In this document: positions 8,598 through 20,068 of the stretch, one piece after another
How the letters are laid out: the number at the start of each line of letters is the position of its first letter
How positions within the stretch are numbered: the first letter of the stretch is position 1
Assembly (NCBI GenBank): GCA_023375785.1
Contig: SZWC01006891.1
Location: 19,405-83,404, forward strand
Length of the DNA: 64,000 nucleotides
Reading direction: 5' to 3'
Source of the DNA: Penium margaritaceum
Taxonomy: Eukaryota > Streptophyta > Zygnematophyceae > Desmidiales > Peniaceae
Notes under the pieces: generated by a model
The model's input: the letters and a program-made list of their open reading frames with translations, nothing else
Database searches by the model: none
What the model was told of the DNA's origin: nothing
Program-made: the position numbers and the translations under genes

Positions 8598-9299
8598 TGT
8601 TGGCCTGAGGATGACTATGCACCCTGGAGGATCCCTAGCAGTGGCTGGTTCACACCACCAACTATTTTTTGGTGAGACTGAAACTGATGAGGCAACTGGT
8701 TCCAAGGTTGGAAAACAACTGGTCAGAGATTGAGGCAATGGTTTTGGCCTGAAGTGACTGGGAATAAACTCTTGAACAAGGCCCAGAAGCAGTAGCATTT
8801 TATAGCCATTGATCTAAGATTTCTAGAACACCAAAGCATGCCAGATTTGGATCTTCCTAGCAGATTCTATGGCTTCTAGAGTGGCTCTTGATAGGTTGTC
8901 CTTTTTCCCACCTAGGAAGTCATCCCTGCCTTCCTCTAGAAGCTTATGCCCCTTCCTAGATTCCTCAGCTTGCTTCTAGTAGGAGGGAAGGTATCAAGAA
9001 GACCAAGATACCTCTAGATGCCTTGTAGGACAAGTCTTCCTTTCTAGAAGGTGTGGCACCTTCCTGGACCATCACTTAGCCTTCTACAAACTCAAGGAGG
9101 AACTCAAGAGGTTGAGCTAGCTTCATGGTATCTATTTTCCACCTCCCTTGAGTCAGGGAAGAAATTGATCTTGTGGGACTTGAACCCGGGCCCCTGCCTC
9201 TAGAGGTGGACACCATGAACGACTAAGCCACTTGGGCTTGTCTTTTTGGTGTTCCTTTTTGGAGTCACTCCTGTCATGGTCAGGAGCATTACTCAAACA
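8598..9299 (-). repeat. Solo LTR M (copia-like)
   Basis: The TG...CA bounded insert has flanks TCAAT and TAGAT, which look like a decayed 5-bp target duplication because the uninterrupted H LTR reads TTGAT here. Read on the minus strand it starts TGTTTGAGTAATGC, then a tRNA-like block (9238-9176) and a TATA-like CTATAAAATG near 8805. That order matches the LTRs of copia E and F, so M is probably a solo LTR of a related family inserted in reverse. Confidence 0.65.
9176..9238 (-). other. tRNA-like block in LTR M
   Basis: The minus strand carries an A-box-like TGGCTTAGTCGT (9230-9219, 11 of 12 to TRGCNNAGYNGG) and, 44 nt later, a B-box GGTTCAAGTCC (9186-9176, 10 of 11), the spacing of a real tRNA. 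No acceptor stem closes it, so it is tRNA-derived and not a tRNA gene. Confidence 0.7.
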
Positions 9300-9525
9300 T
9301 AGATCACCGGCTAAAAGGATCTGATGTAATCTCACTAATCTAAGTAACAAAAGCGTGTTTCGATTCAGATCTAGTAAACGCGACGTGTTCTGTCCACTCA
9401 TATCCGTGATCATTGTGCTCCACACTCTTCACCAAAGGTGTCCACTGGCTGCCCAAACACTGGTAGCATGCTTCAGTGAGAGCTAGGCATCCTTCAGGGT
9501 GCCTCCACTCCCACTAGAGCCAACA

Positions 9526-12500
9526 GAGCTTGAGGCTGGTCATACTGCCACATTCCTTATCGAGAATTGGCGGGTATTTCAAGAATCAGGCGTACATGAT
9601 TGTGTTACTCTAACGTATGCCCAAATGGCATGACAACAATGAAACGGTTTTAATCACCAACTGTGATGATCATTTCAAGTTAGAAATATGCCTCTGCTGA
9701 TAGCAAGGAAAGATGCTTCTGAAATAAGCACGAGCAAAAGTGTGATAGAGAAATCATGTGTTACATGGTTGATTTCCTCACATTTGCACCATGCTAACGG
9801 TGGACGGACTCGCTCGTACCCACAGATGCAACGTGCTTTAAAAGCCAAGTTAGTTCAGCACCAGTCCCTAAGCATGCACGGTTTGCATGAACGCAAACGG
9901 TCAACGAGCATGACCCAGAACCAAAGGCACCCCTCCTTTTGTTGGATCAAGGTATGCGATTCATACCATTGCAAATTTTTCGTGTGACTTTGGGTACGTG
10001 ACACGCATGGTAACCGTGTGCGACATGCAAGAGAAAATTTTCCACTAACCATTGGTGCGTCGATCATGACATCAAGATGTTTTCAAACAAATGAATGTGC
10101 ACACCAGATTTGTGATGTTCAAATCAAACTACCGACTGCAGTGTCATCCAATGTCTACACCATTAGACCAAACAAGTTTTATGGTTGGTGCTCGACTTTT
10201 GCTCGACTTTTGCTACGGGAGTCCTACATTCATTGCCATTATGCTACTACGCTAAAGGGCAAATGAGATAATGTGAGGTGTGATTTTCTTAGCTATCTCG
10301 AAAGGGCACGAGTTGCCTTGGGGACTTAACAATTTCAAGTTATGTATTTGCATGGATCCGTATATGTCAGGGGTGCGGCATGTCATTCCTCATGTCCGTT
10401 GTGAACATCGGTTTGTAGATGAACAGGGTCAAGAACAAGATTTTTGGATACGAAACTCATGGCGGAACCATTGCCACTTTAGAACTCGGTGAGTGATGAA
10501 TGTGATGCTCGGCCGGCATCGACAGTTCCAAAAAGTGGTACGATCTCACGAAGGACAAACTCCTCATGGAACCACAAATGCATCAAAGAAGAGAGAAATG
10601 GCCCTTCTACTCTTACTCTATGACTTGATGTACCGCAGACAGGTAGTCTAAGAAGTAAAATGATGATGCACAGCATCGAACGTAGTCGACCAAATGTCGC
10701 AAATGATGGACTCCCGAAGGCGACACCTTTAGCTTGTATTCACTCGACAAGTGAACCTATTGGGAAAGTGACAGAGGAGAGTGTCTCCACCCAATGTTGG
10801 TGATGTGGGCTTTCCCTCTGTTAAAAAATTGCATGGGAAAGGTGCTCGGTGCATGGGTGCGCTCCTTTCCACAGAAGTGAGACCATGACACTGTGACGAT
10901 CTCATAGTTTGACGACTGGCTAACTACGACATAGTTGGCAACACGACATGGTCTAGGGGTTGTACTCCAGACTACGCCCGTGGTTATGGCATCTAAGCAG
11001 ATATATGTAGTCCAGCAGAATGTTGGCACCTCGACCACTACTGACCGATCGGCCGTGGAACGAGTCAAACTCGACGTCAAGACCAACCAAGGGTAACAAG
11101 TGTGTCGTACCCTATGTTGACGTAAGAAATATGTTGAACTGGATCTCTAGGACCTATCGTCCTTACCCAACTCCGATGCAGAATTCAATACATCTCACGC
11201 CGTGAGACGCCAAAAGGACGGTCCACGTGTGATGCACAACGTGCTGTTGCGAAGTCGCATGGAAAAACTCCAATCATGCCAGAAGCAAGGCGTGGCACCG
11301 GTCGCGCTTAATCAGTTAACACATATGTGTCATGACTGATGTTTTTGGAATGAACACGATCACCGAAAGTGATTGTAAACCACGCTTCTCTATGTACAAC
11401 AGAGTGACTTGACCAGGCAAGGGAAGTTTCAACGACCTGTGAATTTTTATCCATGACTGGATATCTCATTCAACTACAGTATAGTTGATGTGCACTTTCT
11501 TGACCTCGTTGGTCAGGTTGGATTGGTTGACAACCGTCGACATCCAAAACGGTTACCATGTTTCCATTGTCGAGCATACGCAATACGACTTGTTGCCTGT
11601 CACTGATATGATGTTCACTGGCACAGGGTTTTCAACTGTCGTCTATGCGAGCGGCACCCATGGACAAGATGCCTTGTAGTAGGCAAAGATTTCTCATTCC
11701 GTCGGCATGACAAGTGTCATGTACACTGATGAAGATCCGCAATATCCAAATGGGATACTCTGGCAGAAGGATCGGAAGGTGAATTCACGGAAGGGTTTCT
11801 AATCCTTGTGCACCTCATTCTTGGCCCAGTGGGCTAGGATTGTGTCCATCCCATTATAGTGTAATGCCGATGCCATATGGCTAACGCGTGGATCATTGTC
11901 TATGGGCAGCTTGACGGAATGTCTTGAGGGTTGGAGACCCTCAAGCACAACGGTTTCAACCTTCTTGACCAAGGATTCCGTCCGTTCCATTCACCGCAGT
12001 TTTGGCCTAGTGGGCCGGCGGTTCCGCTCATACCACTTTACTTGGTATAGCCGTACAAACCGTACAAAATATATAAAACATACAGGCATAACGATTTTAC
12101 GCAAATGAAAGTTTATTCCTCAGACGTGTTCTTGGCACGGATGACTCCGTCTTGCATGTTGATCCCATGACAACATTAGGAGCTAGGAACCGTTTGTTCC
12201 AGTGATGGGATCACGAGTTGTGATTCAAAAGTGTTCATGAATACCATGGAGTTGACATCGGCAAGGGTAACCTTGCAGGGCCATGGTTCGATGTGGCTTT
12301 CCACCCGACTAGTGGTCACGACATGATAAACACTTTGCTCATGGACGTACTCCATGAAAATGAGATATGTGCATGTCGACTCTACAACTTGAAAGTCGAC
12401 CAACTTTTGATCAGGATGTGGGTGGCAACCTGTGGTATGAATTTCCGGTAGAAATGAGTGTATGATTGTTGTCACGAACATCATCTAGGTTGGAGTATTG

Positions 12501-13149
12501 TCTGCGGTGTCTGATGACACATTTCAACGGAAATTACGTTTGCCAGATGACCGATGCCGCCTCCTTTTTATGATGATCGTAACCTTAAAATGGAAACAAG
12601 GAGCTCAACAACTTTGTCTTAGGTCTTTGGCGCTTCCCAAACATAAGATGAAGCTGGCTTGCATGTCGCAAGGGCTTTGTGGCTATTCGTTGAGTCTGGC
12701 CAACCAATCCATGGGTGCTAAAAGTGGTCTCGTGGACCTACGCATGGTCATGAACATGTGATTTCCAACCAGGAGGACTGATGTCCAAATCCTGGTGTGC
12801 ACATGCTGACAATGTTGTGGGGAGTTACCACCTCGGCAACAACCCCTAGGAAGAGATCCTGTCCGATCGACAAATAGCTTTGTTGTGTGGACCTGGACGA
12901 TTTTCACGCGAATACCCGGTTAATTGGTCGCATGGACGCTCCTTGCAAAGGGGGAGAAGGCGTCACCGCAACAGCTTGCTGAAAATGTACCACATGAAAT
13001 GTAGAACAATTTATCTTCCATACCCTCTTCCAAACTGGCAAGTCAACAATGACAATGTATGTCCCAAATGGCATCAACCATGTCGATGATACACACGTGT
13101 GATGAATCTTCCGTGAAGGAATACCAACACATGTCACTCTCACTTATTG
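9526..13149. other. Unassigned DNA, ancient repeat relics
   Basis: In 3.6 kb I find no ORF above about 110 codons and no family I can name with confidence. The only hint is a possible RT relic at 11485-11640. The phrase TTGGCCYAGTGGGCY occurs at about 11821 and 12004, suggesting old internal duplication. The right end was the target of copia F. Confidence 0.5.
11485..11640 (+). pseudogene. Possible gypsy RT relic
   Basis: The frame contains VDIQNGYHVSIVEHTQ followed by a TxxF...GF pattern, resembling the gypsy RT block D-[LI]-x-x-G-Y-H-x-x-[IV] seen intact in elements A2 and G. An upstream frame (about 11100-11190) has VDVRNMLNWISRTYRPYPTP, which could be the decayed DYRxLN...YPLP block. Both are weak resemblances by eye, and nothing else of the element is visible. 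Confidence 0.25.
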
Positions 13150-13806
13150 TGTTCATTGTTCATGCCCCTTGTTCAGTGTTTTAGGGTGGACCAGGAATGC
13201 TCTGCCCCTTGTAGAGGTATGACCCCTAGATCCATTGTAATGTAACTCAACTATGCTCTGTCTTGTGTGAGATATGACCTGTGATTACACCATGTGGGTG
13301 AGTGGTTACCTTGGTCATTTTGTTGATTTGGCCAAGTGATAGATTATGAGTTCGATCTCGGCCTCATGCACATCTTGTTTGCTATGGAAGCTTCCAAGAA
13401 AGAAAGTCCATAGCTTCTTGGATGCTACATGGTTGGTCTATCACCTGGACACTAGGATACTTATGTGTCAAGCCCACAGTGCAAGTCTATTGGTGATCTG
13501 GCTTGTTTAGGCCATATCCCAGGAATGTACATTTGAGTTATAGGACTGGATAGTCAGCTATAAAAGGACTTGTCTTGCATGCTGATCTATTAACCCTTGC
13601 TTGATGCTCTCTTGCGTATTGACAAATTGAGCTCTTCTTGAGATGAAATGCTAATACATTAGTACTCATGAAGGTGAAGTGTATGCCTGATTAACATTTG
13701 GTGTGCATGACACATGTGAACAAAGGAAGAAGGTGTAAAACCCTTTGCGAGATTTATTCTGGTTTCACAGCTTCTCTGCCTAAGGTGGTCAGCTCATTAG
13801 CTAACA
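13150..13806 (+). repeat. Copia F 5' LTR
   Basis: 657 bp, TGTTCATTG to GCTAACA, matching the 655-bp 3' LTR at 24149-24803. It contains ACCAGGAATGCTCTGCCCC (shared with the E LTRs), a tRNA-like block (13295-13360) and a TATA-like CTATAAAAGG near 13560. Confidence 0.9.
13295..13360 (+). other. tRNA-like block in F 5' LTR
   Basis: A-box-like TGGGTGAGTGGT (10 of 12) is followed 54 nt later by AGTTCGATCTC. The same block in the 3' LTR (24296-24357) has a better B-box core, GTTCGATCC. Confidence 0.55.
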
Positions 13807-13808
13807 AA

Positions 13809-13823
13809 GGGTTATGGGCCCGC
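13809..13823 (+). promoter_or_regulatory. Copia F primer site (internal tRNA)
   Basis: GGGTTATGGGCCCGC begins 2 nt after the LTR. It is complementary to the anticodon stem-loop of initiator tRNA-Met (GGGCCCAUAACCC), not to its 3' end. Drosophila copia is known to prime from a half-tRNA in this way. Confidence 0.85.
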
Positions 13824-14087
13824 TCCTCTAGTTAGAGAAGTTTCACGCACGCAACTGCTAAAGTCACAAACAGTGAGAGTGCCTTCGCTCTCACCCAACT
13901 TCTCTTTTTGCAGGTCAATCATCAGCCGAAGGGGAATGCAATACATCTGCACCTTTCCACCTTGGGAGCTGGCATCAGCCTACATCAGCCTACATCAGCC
14001 TACATTTGCTTGCAACGACCAAGGTGAGTAGGGGAAGCAGTTGCCTCTTTTCACCAACAGCCTACAGCGGCCTCAAACACTGGTACA
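13824..14087 (+). other. Copia F leader
   Basis: Contains a hairpin (GTGAGAG/CTCTCAC, about 13881-13903), a pyrimidine-rich run ending in CAG that resembles a splice acceptor (about 13900-13914), and three to four tandem CATCAGCCTA units (about 13972-14004). Confidence 0.5.
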
Positions 14088-14880
14088 TTGGCATCAACAA
14101 CAGGTGTAACAGCTGTAGCAGTTGTAGTTATAGGGATGGCAGGGACAGGGGAGCTAGCGAATCATTCGCCCATCCTCAAATTTGATGGAGAGGGGTTTGT
14201 GCTTTGGGAGTGGCAGTTTGACATCATCATGGATGATACATATCTGCTAGGATATCTTGATGGAACTATCGCAGCATCAAAAGAAGAGGGTGTTGACCTT
14301 GTGGCATGGGTCAAGCTCAACAAGAAGGCTCTCACCATTCCTGTGTCCTCCCTACAACCCTCGGTCCTCTAAAACATTGGCGGTTGTACAGTGGCACCCA
14401 CGGCATACGCAAAACTCGGCAAGGTGTTTCAGTCCTCCTCACTTGCCAACCGTCTCTTCATTCTAAAAAACCTCATCAGCATGGGGCTTGGTGAAGGGGA
14501 GGATGTCTCCGCCTTCATGAAGAAGTTTGAGATGCTCTCGCAACAAGCCACTGGCATGGGGTTGGACCTCAAATCCGATATTCAGGCCATGATTTTTCTG
14601 ATGACAGTGCATGAGAGCTGGGGCCCCATGACAACAGTGATTGGAGGGTGGACTGAAGATCAAATGTACCACACCAACTTCTCTGAGTATGTGCAGAATG
14701 AAGCCATGCGTTGTAGCAGTAGTGAAGCAAACATGGCTGCCTTTGCTTCACGGAGCAGTGGCACGTTCCGCAAATACCTCCTCCTCAGGGTACAAGGGAA
14801 GCAACAGCACTAGCAACAGTGGAAGGGGTCCAAAGCGCCAAGGAAATTTCCATGACTATGGTAAGGCTGGACACTAGGCT
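14088..14880 (+). pseudogene. gag: Copia F Gag
   Basis: This is a UBN2/DUF4219-like copia Gag in two frames. The first (14088-14372) holds LKFDGEGFVLWEWQFDI, the typical copia Gag opening. After a frameshift near 14375, the second (14391-14813) holds SLANRLFILKNLISMGL, SAFMKKFEMLSQQA and HESWGPMTTVIGGW. The zinc knuckle at about 14848-14890 has decayed: FHDYGKAGH-stop-AGEC has lost two cysteines, and TGG (Trp) has become TAG. The domain order matches copia E at 52.9-53.8 kb. It cannot make a complete Gag. Confidence 0.82.
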
Positions 14881-14959
14881 GGAGAGTGCCGTGCACCCAA
14901 GAGAGAGGGAAGAGACGGGGATGAATGGCGAGGGGGAAATGGTGGGAAGGATCCCACAA

Positions 14960-15370
14960 GCTTGATGGCTGAGTGTGCCTCCAACAAAGGGAGGGCTATA
15001 CTCAGGCCAGGAGCCTACAGCCTTGATTCGGGCACAAACGAGCAAACCACATACCAGAAGAGAGACTTCATCTCTCTTGCTCCATGCAACAAGAACTTCA
15101 GAGTTGCCAATGACAAGGTTGAGGCCGCTGAGGGGATTGGTGGTCACAGTGGGTGTCAACAGTGGAGATTCCGACCTCAAGCTAGAGGGGGTGGTCTACT
15201 TGCCCTCCTCCACATCCAACTTGCTGTCCGTCTCTAAGATGAATGACCATGGCATGAAAGTGGTCTTTACAGAGAAGGAAGCAGTGATAGTCCGTACCAA
15301 GGAAATCAACATCTCCTACTCTGCCAAGAAGGTTGTTACATAGGTTCCTCGTGTTGATGGACTCTACGTC
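14960..15370 (+). pseudogene. pol: Copia F protease
   Basis: The frame contains YSLDSGTNEQTTYQKRDFIS (about 15020-15080), the copia aspartic protease motif DSG-T/A. A frameshifted continuation holds VVYLPSSTSNLLSVSKMND, matching the VLYVPxLxxNLLSVSxL end of copia proteases. The usual His after DSGA is missing. Element E has the intact equivalent (FAIDSGTNHH). Confidence 0.75.
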
Positions 15371-16900
15371 TTGCAAACCAAAACGACAAGTTCAACAGCT
15401 GAATCTTTGGTCGAGAGTGATGATGAGAAGGGCAGCAATGTAGATTCAGATGAGGAAGGACATTTTGGAGTAATGGAAGCACTGGCAGCAGGCGATTCAT
15501 TAACAAAACCACAAGCAAATGTAACCACTGGGGTTGTTCATTCTAGCCTATGCACATCCTCCGAGAACCTGTGGCATAGGCGCTTTGGGCACGTGGCTCA
15601 TCGCACATTAAAGCTCATGGGAAAGCAGGAGCTAGTGCGTGGGATGGAACCAGGTAATGAGGCGGGTTGCACCAAGATTATGTGTGAGCCATGCCTTCAA
15701 GGCAAGGCGAAAAAGAAACCCTTACAGTACAATGTCACACATGCTTTTGTACCCCTTGACCTTATCCACTCTGATGTGTGTGGTCCCTTTTGCATATCGT
15801 CAAATGGATTCAGTACATGTTTTCTCACATGCATCGCTAACAACAGCTGCAAAGTCTCGATACACTTTCTCAAAAAGAAAAGTGAAGTGAAGGAGAATCT
15901 ACAGGCCTTTGTTGCTATGGTTAAGCGACATAGTGGAAAGAAGGTAAAGGCATTCAGGCAGACAATGGGGGAGAATACGAAACCTGCAGGGAGGGGCTCA
16001 AGTTGCAGGGGATTGAACACCAGAAAACTACCCCCTACTCACCTCAAAGCAACGGCGTAGCAGAGAGTATGAACCAGACCCTCCTAGGCATGACAAGGTG
16101 CATGCTCTTTGATGCCAAGCTACCTCCTAGGTTCTGGACTGAAGCAACACGTACGACTACCTATCGCGTGAACCTCACACCTGCAGCAGCTCTACGAAGG
16201 AGAGGCAAGAAGAATCAGACACAGCAGCTGAAGACACCTCAAGAAGCATGGTCTAGCAAAAAGACAGACGCCTCCCATCTCAAGGTGTTCGGTTGCACCA
16301 GCTTTGCCAAGGTCCAAGCCGGTGAGGGCCTTGGAAAGCTTGATGCAAGAACACGAAAGTGCATTTTCATTGGCTATGAAACTGCCCACAAAGCATAAAG
16401 ACTGTGAGACCAAGGAGCCAAGAAGGTCATCCGCATCAAAGACATAGATTTCCACAAAAGGTCTGTGAGTACGAGAGAGCTTCTCAAACTTGAGAATGCT
16501 GCAAAACAGGGAGAGTGGCTCACTCTCCTTGAGAAGGGAGATGAAGCACCATCACACTGGCTTGAGCTAGGTGCTGCAAGAGGGAGAGGAGCTGATGAAG
16601 ATGACTCGAAGGAATCAGACTCTGATTTCGGCGTATATGATTCTCCTCACCATGAGGATGTTTCCTCTTCCATCATCAACAATGACGTAGACCTCTAGCC
16701 TCCACATCAACAGCAACAACCAGCAGGTCCAAGGAGAAGTTCACGCCTCAAAGTACCTCGGCAGCATTACGACACAGATAGGTGTGAATGGACAGGATTC
16801 AACTATTTTTTCATGGTTCAAGAGGAGCCAAATTCTGTCGCAGAGGCACTCACGCGGCCTGACAAAGCAAAGTGGGATGAAGCAGTTCACAGTGAAATCA
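15371..16900 (+). pseudogene. pol: Copia F integrase and acidic linker
   Basis: 15371-16060 carries the pre-integrase motif LWHRRFGHV, the HHCC zinc site (H..H then CEPCLQGK) and the first catalytic Asp in LDLIHSDVCGPF. The second catalytic block is spoiled: RSDNGGE is expected and FRQTMGEN is present, followed by a frameshift. Coding resumes at 16003 with TTPYSPQSNGVAESMNQTLL, which includes the third acidic residue, then HLKVFGCTSFAKV and FIGYE. An acidic Ser/Asp linker (16465-16698) leads to RT. Integrase joins element DNA to the host chromosome; this copy lacks a catalytic residue and is dead. Confidence 0.85.
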
Positions 16901-17900
16901 GCTCCATCGAATGGAATGAGACATAGGTGCTAGTGGACAGACCTGCTAGGGCTCACGTTGTGGGGTCCAAGTGGGTGCTGAAAGTGAAAAGGAAACAAGT
17001 CGGCAAGATAGACAAGTACAAGGTACGGGTGGTACCAAAGGAGTTCTCTCAACGGCCTGGTACAGAGTACGATGAGACCTTTGCTCCATTTGTGACGTTC
17101 GCCTCCATCCGGTCAATGCATGCCATTGTTGCTGATGAGAACATGGAAGTCCACCAGATGGATGTCAAGATAGCCTTTCTTTATGGCAAACTTGACAAGG
17201 AGGTGTTGATGGAGGTTCCAGAGGGGGTTGATGCTTCAGAGGGAAAGATGTGCAGATTGGAACTCTATGGGCTAAAACAAGCGCCAAGACTTTGGTACGA
17301 GGAGATGGATATATTCATGGCTGAGGAGGCCTTCATGCACTGTGACAACGACCCTAGTATGTATGTGCATGAGATCGACAAAGGGACCATGTTGGTCGCC
17401 TTGTACATTGATGACCTCATTCTATGTTCTTCTTCAACGCGGCTGCTAGACGATCGTAAGGGGCAGCTGAGTAGCAGATTTGCGATGAAGGACATGGGTC
17501 CTCTGACTTCTACCTTGGAATCGCCATCAAGCATGACAGAGCAGCATGTACCATCAGCCTGAACCAGAAAAAACACATTTACTCCATCTTGAAATGATCT
17601 GACATAGAAGATTGCAAGCCTGCCAGCACACCCATGATCTCGGAGTGCAAGCTCTCTTCCTCCATGTCCCCATCCAACAAAGCGGAGAAAAACAACATGC
17701 TGGGCATCCCGTATCAGTCTGTAGTGGGCAGTCTGATGTATGCCATGGTCGCCACCCGACCACATATAGCCCATGCTGTTGGGCAAGTGAGCTGGTTTGT
17801 GGCCAATCCTGGTCCACTTCACTGTCAGGCTATGAAGCGCATCATGCGTTACCTGTAGGGGACGCGACACGTGGGGCTCGAGTTTTGAGGTATCGCTAGA
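16901..17900 (+). pseudogene. pol: Copia F reverse transcriptase
   Basis: The frame from 16927 has GSKWVLKVKR, YDETFAPFVTFASIR, EVHQMDVKIAFLYGKLDKEV, YGLKQAPRLWYEEM and the catalytic YIDD at residues 160-163 of that frame. A stop (TAG for Trp) at 16926 and a frameshift near 17500 break it. The thumb/connection region continues with LNQKKHIYSIL and YQSVVGSLMYAMVATRP in other frames. At 17856-17858 a TAG replaces the Gln of the conserved YLQGTRH block. Confidence 0.88.
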
Positions 17901-18365
17901 TCTGCATCACTCCGTCTCATGTGCTACACCGATGCTGATTGGGGAGGGAATATCGATGACACAAAATCTATCCTCGGCTTTGTGTGTATGTTGAATGGAG
18001 GTGCAGTCAGTTGGGCAAGTCGCAAGCAAGAATGTGTCTTGCTGTCGACAGCTGAAGCTGAGTACATTGCATTGGCTGAGGTGTGTAAAGAGATGCAGTG
18101 GCTATGAAGCTTGCTATCTGAGATAAAGGCACCATAGGCAACGGCGACGGTCATCAAGGTTGACAACATGAGTGCAATTGACATGTCCAAGAACCCTGTC
18201 TTGTCCAGGAGCACAAAGCACATCGAGATCCGCTACCACCATGCTCAAGACTTAGTCTACAAGCAGAAAGTGGAGATTGAGTATGTTGATACCAAGCTGA
18301 ACCGGGTTGAAATGCTTACGAAGCCATTGGACAAGGATCTCCACCAGGCGGGCAGGCAAGGTATA
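17901..18365 (+). pseudogene. pol: Copia F RNase H
   Basis: CYTDADWGGNIDDTKSILGF, AVSWASRKQECVLLSTAEAE, DNMSAIDMSKNPV and TKHIEIRYHHAQDLV give the complete copia RNase H with its catalytic Asp and Glu residues. Premature stops lie at about 18106 and 18136 (TAG for Gln). The final codons (TKPLDKDLHQAGRQG) are cut by the H insertion at 18366; the last codons continue at 24079. Confidence 0.88.
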
Positions 18366-19085
18366 TGTTGACATGATGTGACCCTTGCCATGAGTGCCGT
18401 TGATCGTACTCCTGGTTCAACCACTGAGGAGTGATTGAACACCTTATACAACTTTACAATTGGATTTCTATGATTTTTCCATGCAGGATCGAGCTTTGAA
18501 TCACTTAATTTGAGTGAGAATTCAGAAAGTTAGCCTATCCCAAAAATGTCGGGCGGGTGGAATCTGGTACTCGCCATGGGTGGCGGGATGCTCCTTGCCG
18601 GTGGTCCATGCTCAGCTCCAACTGACTCCATAGACCCCAAGGCCCTAGAGGAAGTGGCCAGGGAGGTCACCTGGACCAGGGTGAGCCGGCCTTTGACTTG
18701 TCAATCAAGAAAGGCGCTCCGACGAGCCATCATCGGCTCATCTCGGCGACGGCTCACGTCGGCGGCGGCCAAAGACGGCTCCATCAAGGGTTGCTTTGAT
18801 GGGCGCAGCAGGGGCCCTACTGCTCCGACTTGGGCGTGCTTGGATGCTTTGGAAAGCTTTGATCACAAGCTATAAGAATCTGATGTAAATTTACAATGAA
18901 AAGCAACAAAAAATGTGTTTTGATTCAGTTCTACTGAATGCGACGTGTTATGCCCACTCACATCCATGATCCTTGTGCTCCACACTCTTCACCATTGGTG
19001 TCCATTGGCTACCCAAACATTGGTAGCGTGCATCAGCAAGAGCTAGGCATCTTTGAGGGTGCATCTACACCCACTAGTGCCAACA
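18366..19085 (+). repeat. Copia H 5' LTR
   Basis: 720 bp, TGTTGACATG to TGCCAACA. Shares with the 3' LTR the blocks GAGTGCCGTTGATCGTACTC, CAGGATCGAGCTTTGAATC and CTACACCCACTAGTGCCAACA. Holds a GC hairpin (GACGAGCC ... GGCTCRTC near 18720). Confidence 0.9.
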
Positions 19086-19087
19086 AA

Positions 19088-19099
19088 GGGATATGGACC
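19088..19099 (+). promoter_or_regulatory. Copia H primer site (internal tRNA), mutated
   Basis: GGGATATGGACC, 2 nt after the LTR, is a two-mismatch version of GGGTTATGGGCC, the anticodon-loop complement of initiator tRNA-Met seen in E and F. Confidence 0.7.
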
Positions 19100-19169
19100 T
19101 ACGTGCCTAGAAGGACCCTAGCTCTTCAATTTTCACGCTACCGCAACGCGCCCTAGTAACGACCAAGCA

Positions 19170-20068
19170 AGAGAGCATCGGCGCCGTCTCCAAGTTTGAT
19201 GGGAACGGTTCCCCTTTGTGGAGGTGGCAGTTTGAGGTCTACCTTGATGAAAAAGGCCTGCTTGAGCTGGTCAACGGTAAAGAGATCGCCCCTCCAGATG
19301 CTGCAACGCCGGAGGAAGTGGACAAGTACAAGAAGCGCAACAAGAAGGCGCTGGCTTTGTTGGCATTAGCACTAGCCCCGCTGCAGCGCGCACTGATTCA
19401 AGGATGCACGGAGGCCGCGGAGGCCTGGAAGAAGCTCTGCACCATCTATCAGTCCACCAATCTTGCAAATAAGCTCTTTGTCTTCAAGAGGCTTGTCACC
19501 CTCCGGGCCAACGAAGGCGACGGCATCATGGACATGCAGCAGATTGAGTCCCTCATTGCCGAGTGCGTAGCCACTGGATGGAAGGTCGACCCTCCGCTGT
19601 AAGCCATGATCCTCCTCCTGGCCTTGCCGGAAAGTTGGAGTCCTATTATCACCGTCGTATGCGGCTGGTCCACCGATGAGCTGAAGTACCCGAAGGTGGC
19701 TGAATATGTCTGCAATGAATGGATGCGGCGTGGTGGGAGAGAGCGGGGCAACGTCAAGTTTCGCCTGTGCTGTCCGCCCTCATGGTGGAGGAGGAAAGAA
19801 GGGGAAGGATGCCAAGCAGGGCACCAAGGAAGGTGACAAGAAGGGGGAATGCTACATGTGTGGCACAGAAGGCCACTACGCACGTAACTGCCCAAACAGG
19901 AAGTCAAACCAGCGGGGGAAGGCTGGAAAGAAGGATGACCTCGCAATGATGGCGAAGGAGTCCGTTGACTTGAGAGATCTAGGAGTCTCTGTGATTGGCT
20001 CTGGATCAGCCCGCTACACGCAATGCAACCGGGCGGCATTTGTCACCTACAACGCCTTGGAGCAGTGA
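19170..20068 (+). pseudogene. gag: Copia H Gag
   Basis: The frame at 19170-19602 holds AVSKFDGNGSPLWRWQFEVY and STNLANKLFVFKRLVTL, the UBN2-like copia Gag. A TAA at about 19600 replaces a Gln codon, coding continues with MILLLALPESWSPIITVVCGW, and a frameshift near 19760 leads into a Lys/Gly-rich stretch and an intact zinc knuckle CYMCGTEGHYARNC (about 19852-19893). The protease active site that should follow reads SVIGSGSARYTQCNRAAF, with the catalytic Asp replaced by Gly. The copy is inactive. Confidence 0.83.

Larger units (their letters stand above)
8265..9525 (+). repeat. Truncated LTR of family H, split by LTR M
   Basis: 8265-8597 and 9300-9525 align with the middle and end of the H LTRs (18366-19085, 23353-24078): GTTAGCCTA-CCC, GGGCGGGTGGAATCTGG, GTGCTTGGATGC, CTCCACACTCTTCACC and the terminal GCCAACA. 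The first ~160 bp are missing. A 702-bp solo LTR (M) interrupts it. Confidence 0.8.

Noticed and set aside
9176-9238. A functional tRNA gene
   Set aside because: A and B boxes are good, but there is no matching acceptor stem or convincing anticodon arm, and it lies in a repeated LTR context.
11485-11679. DIRS-type (tyrosine recombinase) retrotransposon
   Set aside because: Considered because of the GYH-x-x-I block, but no YR recombinase, split repeats or second RT block is visible; a decayed gypsy RT is the simpler reading.
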